Translations under genes and position numbers: made by a program
The notes under the pieces: generated by a model
Told to the model about the DNA's origin: nothing
What the model saw: only the letters and a program-made list of their open reading frames with translations
The model's database searches: none
Shown: positions 59,693 through 64,000 of the stretch, piece by piece
Layout: each line of letters begins with the position of its first letter
How positions within the stretch are numbered: the stretch's first letter is position 1
Source: Dendrobium chrysotoxum
Taxonomy: Eukaryota; Streptophyta; Magnoliopsida; Asparagales; Orchidaceae
Length of the DNA: 64,000 bases
Direction of reading: 5' to 3'
Assembly: GCA_019925795.1 (NCBI GenBank)
Contig: CM034310.1
Coordinates: 12,544,764-12,608,763 of the forward strand

Positions 59693-61504
59693 ATGGCTAA
59701 CTGTAACAATCGTAATACTGCTGAAGGTTATTCTATTACCAGACCACCGTTGTTTGACAATATTCCTTTTGATTTTTGGAAAACACGCATGTCTACTTTT
59801 CTGCAATCTATTGATTATCGCATGTGGATGTTAGTTAAGGACGGATACGAACCACCTTTTCGAATGATTAACAATGTGAAAACTGAATTGCCGTTTGCTG
59901 ATTGGACGTTTGATGATCGTGATTTAGCACAGTTGAATGCAAAATGTTTGAACTGTTTCTTTTGTGCTTTGAAATCTGAAGACTATATGCGTGTTTCTAC
60001 TTGTACAACGGGAAAGGAAATCTGGGATAGGTTATGTATAACATACGAAGGTACAACTGAAGTCAAACAATCTAGGTTAAACATCTTGTTACATGATTAC
60101 AAACTTTTTCGCATGAAACCTAGTGAGACTATTTCAGAAATGTACACAAGGTTCACTCAGATTGTTACCTCTTTGCATGCTTTAGGTAGAGAACTTACCA
60201 ACTACGAAAGAGTGAACAAGATTCTTAGATGTTTGCCTGCTTCTTATGATGCTAAGATTACTGCTATTACTGAATCCAAAGATTTAAATACTTACTCTAT
60301 TGACAGCTTACTTGGATCACTCATTGCTTACGAGCAAGGAGTGAACCAAAGGCAACTTGATGCAGGAGAACGCAAGAAAGAGAAGACCGTGGCACTAAAG
60401 GCCAAGGATTCAGATGCTAGCTCTTCCGGGTCTGATAGCGATGATGTTGCCTTAATCACAAGGCAATTTAAAAGCTTTCTAAGGAAGAAACATAAGAACT
60501 ATCAGAAGTGGAACAAGGGTAAGTCCAATAAAAACTTTAAGGGTTCATCTGAATTGATTTGTTTTGAATGCAGGAAGCCTGGACACATTAAGGCTGATTG
60601 TCCAACACTTAAAGCTCACCCAAGCAAGGAGAAGAGTGAGGAGAAACCAAAGTTCAGGAAGGACAAGAAGCAGATTCAGAAGGCGTTCTGGGCAGACTCT
60701 GCATCCGACTCCTCTGAGACTGAAGCTGAAGAGGAGGAAACAAACTTGTGTCTGATGGCGGATGATCACCCTGGTCAGTCGGACCAGGAAGAGGTATGTG
60801 AGCTTACTTACGATCAGTTATTTAAAGTTTTTGAAAAGATTCATACATCGTATAGGAAGCTTAAGAAAACCCATGCTAGTTTGAAACTAGATTATCTGAC
60901 TTTGCAAAAAGAGCATGAAGTATTGATTAAGGATCATTCCACCATTGATAGCAATCACATGTCTTTACTAGATGAGTTTGATGAACTGAATAAAAAGCAT
61001 TCTGATTTAATTGTTGAGCATAACTTGTTAAAAACATCGCATGATGAATTAGAACTTGCTTTTAAGAAAGTGAATGATTTGGCATCTGAGTTAGAAAGTA
61101 TTGAAAGTGCAAAAACGTTTGAAATTGGAAGTTTAAACAGACACATTGAGTTTTTGAAAGTGAAAATCAGTGCTTTTGAAAATAACAAAACACCGCCTAC
61201 TTTTGAACAGTTTTATGCACTGCCACCTTTTAAAAATTCTGTTGCAAGTTCATCAAAGCATGTTTCACACACTACTAGGAAGAGGCACTATCACTCACGA
61301 CGTTTAGTTAATCCTTTTCCTGGTGTTAGATGTTTTTCATGTGGCATGTTAGGGCACATATCACACACTTGTACTGTTCACCGTAGTACACATTGGGTGT
61401 GGAGACCCAAACTGCCTGTTTCACAGCACAGCACGCATGCATCGCATTCTTCTTTTCATAAGAAGGAACCCAAACCTGTTTGGGTTCCTAAGACTGACAT
61501 TTGA
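59693..61504 (+). CDS. gag: gag of element D, intact 603-residue polyprotein
   Basis: ATG 59693, 42 nt past the primer site, to TGA 61502-61504. Domain order as in element B: capsid region about 60-230, zinc knuckle 1 at Cys290-Cys303, acidic segment 330-352, coiled coil about 376-500, zinc knuckle 2 at Cys547-Cys560 and a His-rich end. All eight zinc ligands are present. Only a few residues differ from B. A GTAAGT splice-donor-like site lies in the frame at 60519-60524, just before knuckle 1. The stop is followed at once by another TGA and then TAG in the pol frame, so pol is not made by simple readthrough. Confidence 0.94.
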   Translation: MANCNNRNTAEGYSITRPPLFDNIPFDFWKTRMSTFLQSIDYRMWMLVKDGYEPPFRMINNVKTELPFADWTFDDRDLAQLNAKCLNCFFCALKSEDYMRVSTCTTGKEIWDRLCITYEGTTEVKQSRLNILLHDYKLFRMKPSETISEMYTRFTQIVTSLHALGRELTNYERVNKILRCLPASYDAKITAITESKDLNTYSIDSLLGSLIAYEQGVNQRQLDAGERKKEKTVALKAKDSDASSSGSDSDDVALITRQFKSFLRKKHKNYQKWNKGKSNKNFKGSSELICFECRKPGHIKADCPTLKAHPSKEKSEEKPKFRKDKKQIQKAFWADSASDSSETEAEEEETNLCLMADDHPGQSDQEEVCELTYDQLFKVFEKIHTSYRKLKKTHASLKLDYLTLQKEHEVLIKDHSTIDSNHMSLLDEFDELNKKHSDLIVEHNLLKTSHDELELAFKKVNDLASELESIESAKTFEIGSLNRHIEFLKVKISAFENNKTPPTFEQFYALPPFKNSVASSSKHVSHTTRKRHYHSRRLVNPFPGVRCFSCGMLGHISHTCTVHRSTHWVWRPKLPVSQHSTHASHSSFHKKEPKPVWVPKTDI

Positions 61505-61520
61505 TGATTTTGTAGGTGTG
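61490..61520 (+). promoter_or_regulatory. Gag/pol junction with splice-acceptor-like signal
   Basis: CTGAC at 61494-61498 fits the plant branch-site pattern CTRAY. A T-rich run and TTTTGTAG end at 61515, and the pol frame opens exactly after this AG. Element B has CTGAT and element A has CTAAT in the same place, each followed by GATGATTTT(G/A)TAG. This is sequence evidence only. Confidence 0.45.
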
Positions 61521-64000
61521 CTCTCACACAAGACCTCGTGAGAGCATGTGGTACCTGGACAGCGGATGTTCTAGACATATGACTGGAGATGCAAATCAGT
61601 TCATTTCGCTGGAGGCCAGAGCTGGAGGCAAGGTTACACTTGGAGATAACACCACCAGGAAGGTGGTAGGCACAGGTATAATTGGTGATTCAAAGAACTT
61701 TATGATTGATAATGTTTTTCTTGTAGATGGACTGAAACACAACCTGTTGAGCATTAGTCAACTCTGCGACAAGGGATACAGCATCAAATTCCTGCCCACT
61801 GGCTGCATTTTAAGCTTAAATGATGAAGTTATTTTGCAGGGGCAAAGGATCAACAACGTCTACAAGCTGGATGTAAGTAGCATTAAATCTGATAATTCAA
61901 TTTGCTTAAAAACTGCTGCTGATGAGTCTTGGTTATGGCATAGGAGATTGTGTCATGCCAGTATGAAAACTCTTAGGAGAGTCACCCAAAAGGACTTAGT
62001 TAGAGGTGTGCCCAGGCTTAAGTTCACTAAGGATCACCTGTGTGATGCCTGTCAGTTGGGGAAGCAAGTCCAGTCCTCTTTTCACTCTGTTAAGGACATT
62101 AGCACCTCTAGACCTTTAGAAGTTCTTCACATGGACCTCTTTGGACCCATTAGCACTGCCAGCTTAGGGGGGAGAGTCTATGGTTTTGTGATTGTTGATG
62201 ATTATTTAAGGTTCACTTGGGTTAAGTTTTTGTCACACAAATCTGAGTCATATGATGAGTTTAGATCTTTCTCTACTTGGATTCAGAAGAAGTTAGGATG
62301 TGAGATTATTACCATCCATAGTGATCACGGAGGGGAGTTTGAAAATGAAAGATTTGGAAGTTTTTGTGAGGATCATGGGATTAGTCACAATTTTTCAGCT
62401 CCTAGGACCCCTCAGCAGAACGGGGTAGCTGAAAGGAAGAACAGGACCTTAGTGGAAGCCGCTAGAGCCATGCTTGCCGAGTATTCACTTCCAAAAAACT
62501 TTTGGGCTGAAGCGGTGAACACTGCCTGTTATGTGCTGAATAGGGTGAATGTGAGAGTCAAACTGAACAAGACACCTTATGAGATCATTAAGGGTAGAAC
62601 ACCAAATCTGTCCCACCTCCATGTTTTTGGCTGTAAGGTTTTCATTCTGAACAACGGGAAGTAACCCTTAGGAAAATTTGACCCCAAATCTGATGAAGGA
62701 GTGTTCTTAGGATATTCAAGTGTGGGGAAATCCTTTAGGGTGTTCAATAGGAGGACTTTGGTGGTGGAAGAAACAACCCATGTAGTGTTTGATGAATCTG
62801 ATCCTAAGCAGTCTAGATCTGAAGTAGAAGATGAAGAGATTGTTGAGGTTACCCAAGGAGTTGGAAATACAAATTTGGAGGAAAGGGTAGAACCTCAAAC
62901 CCCATTGCCTAGAGATTGGAGATATTCTTCGAGTCATCCTAAAGAACTGATCTTAGGAGACCCTTCTGAAGGTGTTAGGACTAGGCATGGACTTAGGAAG
63001 GAAGTAAACCATTCTGCCTTTATCTCAATGACTGAACCCACCAACATCAATCAAGCCCTATCGGATGAATTTTGGATTTTAGCTATGCAGGAAGAATTGA
63101 ATCAATTTATAAGGAATGATGTTTGGGAGTTAGTAGAAAGACCTAAAAATCAAAGTATTGTGGGAACCAAGTGGGTCTTAAGAATAAGATGAATGATTCT
63201 GGTGTGGTGGTGAGAAATAAGGCAAGATTGGTGGCTAAGGGGTATAATCAGATAGAAGGGATAGATTTTGAGGAAACTTTTGCCCCTGTAGCTAGATTGG
63301 AAGCCATTAGAGTGCTACTAGCCTTTGCCTGTTATAAGGGATTTAAGCTGTTTCAAATGGATGTCAAGAGTGCCTTTTTAAATGGGGTAATTAAAGAAGA
63401 TGTTTTTGTAGAACAACCCCCAGGTTTTGAGAGTTCCCAATATCCAAGTCATGTCTATAAATTAAAAAAGGCCTTATATGGATTGAAACAGGCACCGAGA
63501 GCTTGGTATGAGAGGCTTAGCACATTCCTGTTAGAAAGAGAGTTTGTTAAGGGGAGCGTAGACACCACCCTTTTTCTGAGGAGATTAGGAGATGACTTAC
63601 TCATTGTCCATATCTATGTTAATGATATAATTTTTTGATCTTCTGATAAATACTTATGTGAAGAGTTTTCTAAAACAATGAGAAAAGAGTTTGAGATGAG
63701 TATAATGGGAGAATTGTCCTACTTTTTGGGGTTTAGCATAAGGCAAACGGATGATGGAACCTTTCTCAATCAATCAAAATACACTAAGGACATTTTGAAG
63801 AAATATGAAATGGACAAAGCCAAGCCAATCAATACTCCCATGCCCTCCTCAGTTCAGTTAGATAAGGATTCAAATGGAAAATCTGTTGATCAGAAGAAGT
63901 ATAGAGGGATAATAGGGTCACTGCTTTACCTGACTGCTAGCCGACCTGATATCATGTTTAGTGTCTGTCTTTGTGCTAGGTTTCAGGCTGATCCTAAAGA
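61516..64000 (+). pseudogene. pol: pol of element D, partial and broken
   Basis: The frame opens at GTG 61516, and the first ATG is at 61546, four codons before the protease motif DSG (Asp15). Pre-integrase zinc ligands are His142, His147, Cys176 and Cys179. The integrase triad is Asp207, Asp270 and Glu306 (D,D-35-E spacing). Breaks: TAA at 62662-62664, one T fewer than in B near 63178 (frameshift before RT), and TGA at 63636-63638. The RT catalytic box reads YVND at 63615-63626 where B has YVDD, so the first catalytic Asp is lost as well. After 63638 the same frame is open to the window edge in RNase H. Confidence 0.93.

Larger units (their letters stand above)
57942..64000 (+). mobile_element. 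Ty1/copia (Sirevirus-like) element D, 5' part to RNase H
   Basis: 5' LTR, primer site, intact gag and most of pol on the plus strand; the 3' end is beyond the window. It sits in gag of C, so it is younger than C. The 5 bases before it are TAAAG, which should recur after its 3' LTR. It is nearly identical to B over several kilobases. Confidence 0.95.

Overview
The window is plant (probably eudicot) nuclear DNA built entirely from repeats. Ty1/copia retrotransposons with 1.66-1.9 kb LTRs, a plant L1-type LINE with a DUF4283-like ORF1, primer sites reading TGGTATCAGAGC and heavy CpG decay all point to a large plant genome. I found no host gene, tRNA or rRNA gene, and I cannot name the species from the sequence.

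Layout, left to right. (1) 1-1939: the 3' end of an old copia-type element (Z) read on the minus strand: part of an LTR, a polypurine tract, and a decayed extra ORF resembling the plant 'putative transposon protein' family. (2) 1940-11984: a complete but heavily decayed copia element (A) on the minus strand, with two LTRs of about 1900 bp. (3) 11985-28765 and 45907-54655: one tandem array of a 51-bp satellite, about 25.5 kb and roughly 500 units, split in two by an insertion. (4) 28766-45906: that insertion, a 7.4-kb LINE on the plus strand with a 13-bp target-site duplication and an A9 tail. (5) 33393-43128: a young 9.7-kb copia element (B) on the minus strand inside the LINE, with two 1659-bp LTRs and a perfect 5-bp target-site duplication (GATGG). 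(6) 54656-57941: the 5' LTR and partial gag of a further copia element (C) on the plus strand, inserted in the array. (7) 57942-64000: a young copia element (D) inserted into the gag of C; it runs off the window within the RT/RNase H region.

A, B, C and D belong to one family. They share gag with two zinc knuckles and a coiled coil, a separate pol frame (protease, integrase, RT, RNase H), the same primer site, a duplicated polypurine-tract-like motif, and U3 regions full of paired palindromes such as ATCGTCCAGGACGAT. Long gag, palindromic LTR motifs and multiple polypurine tracts are known features of the Sirevirus branch of Ty1/copia, so I infer a Sirevirus-like family. B and D keep an open 603-codon gag but have broken pol genes; A and C are older. 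The nesting gives a relative order: satellite first, then LINE, then B; and C before D.

The points most worth a second look are: the satellite unit, which is 17 codons long, carries an 8-bp inverted repeat and has higher-order periodicity; an inverted repeat placing the polypurine tract in a hairpin loop, with one compensatory change between elements; a splice-acceptor-like signal kept at the gag/pol junction in three copies; and a long unexplained open frame continuing past the RNase H domain of the LINE.
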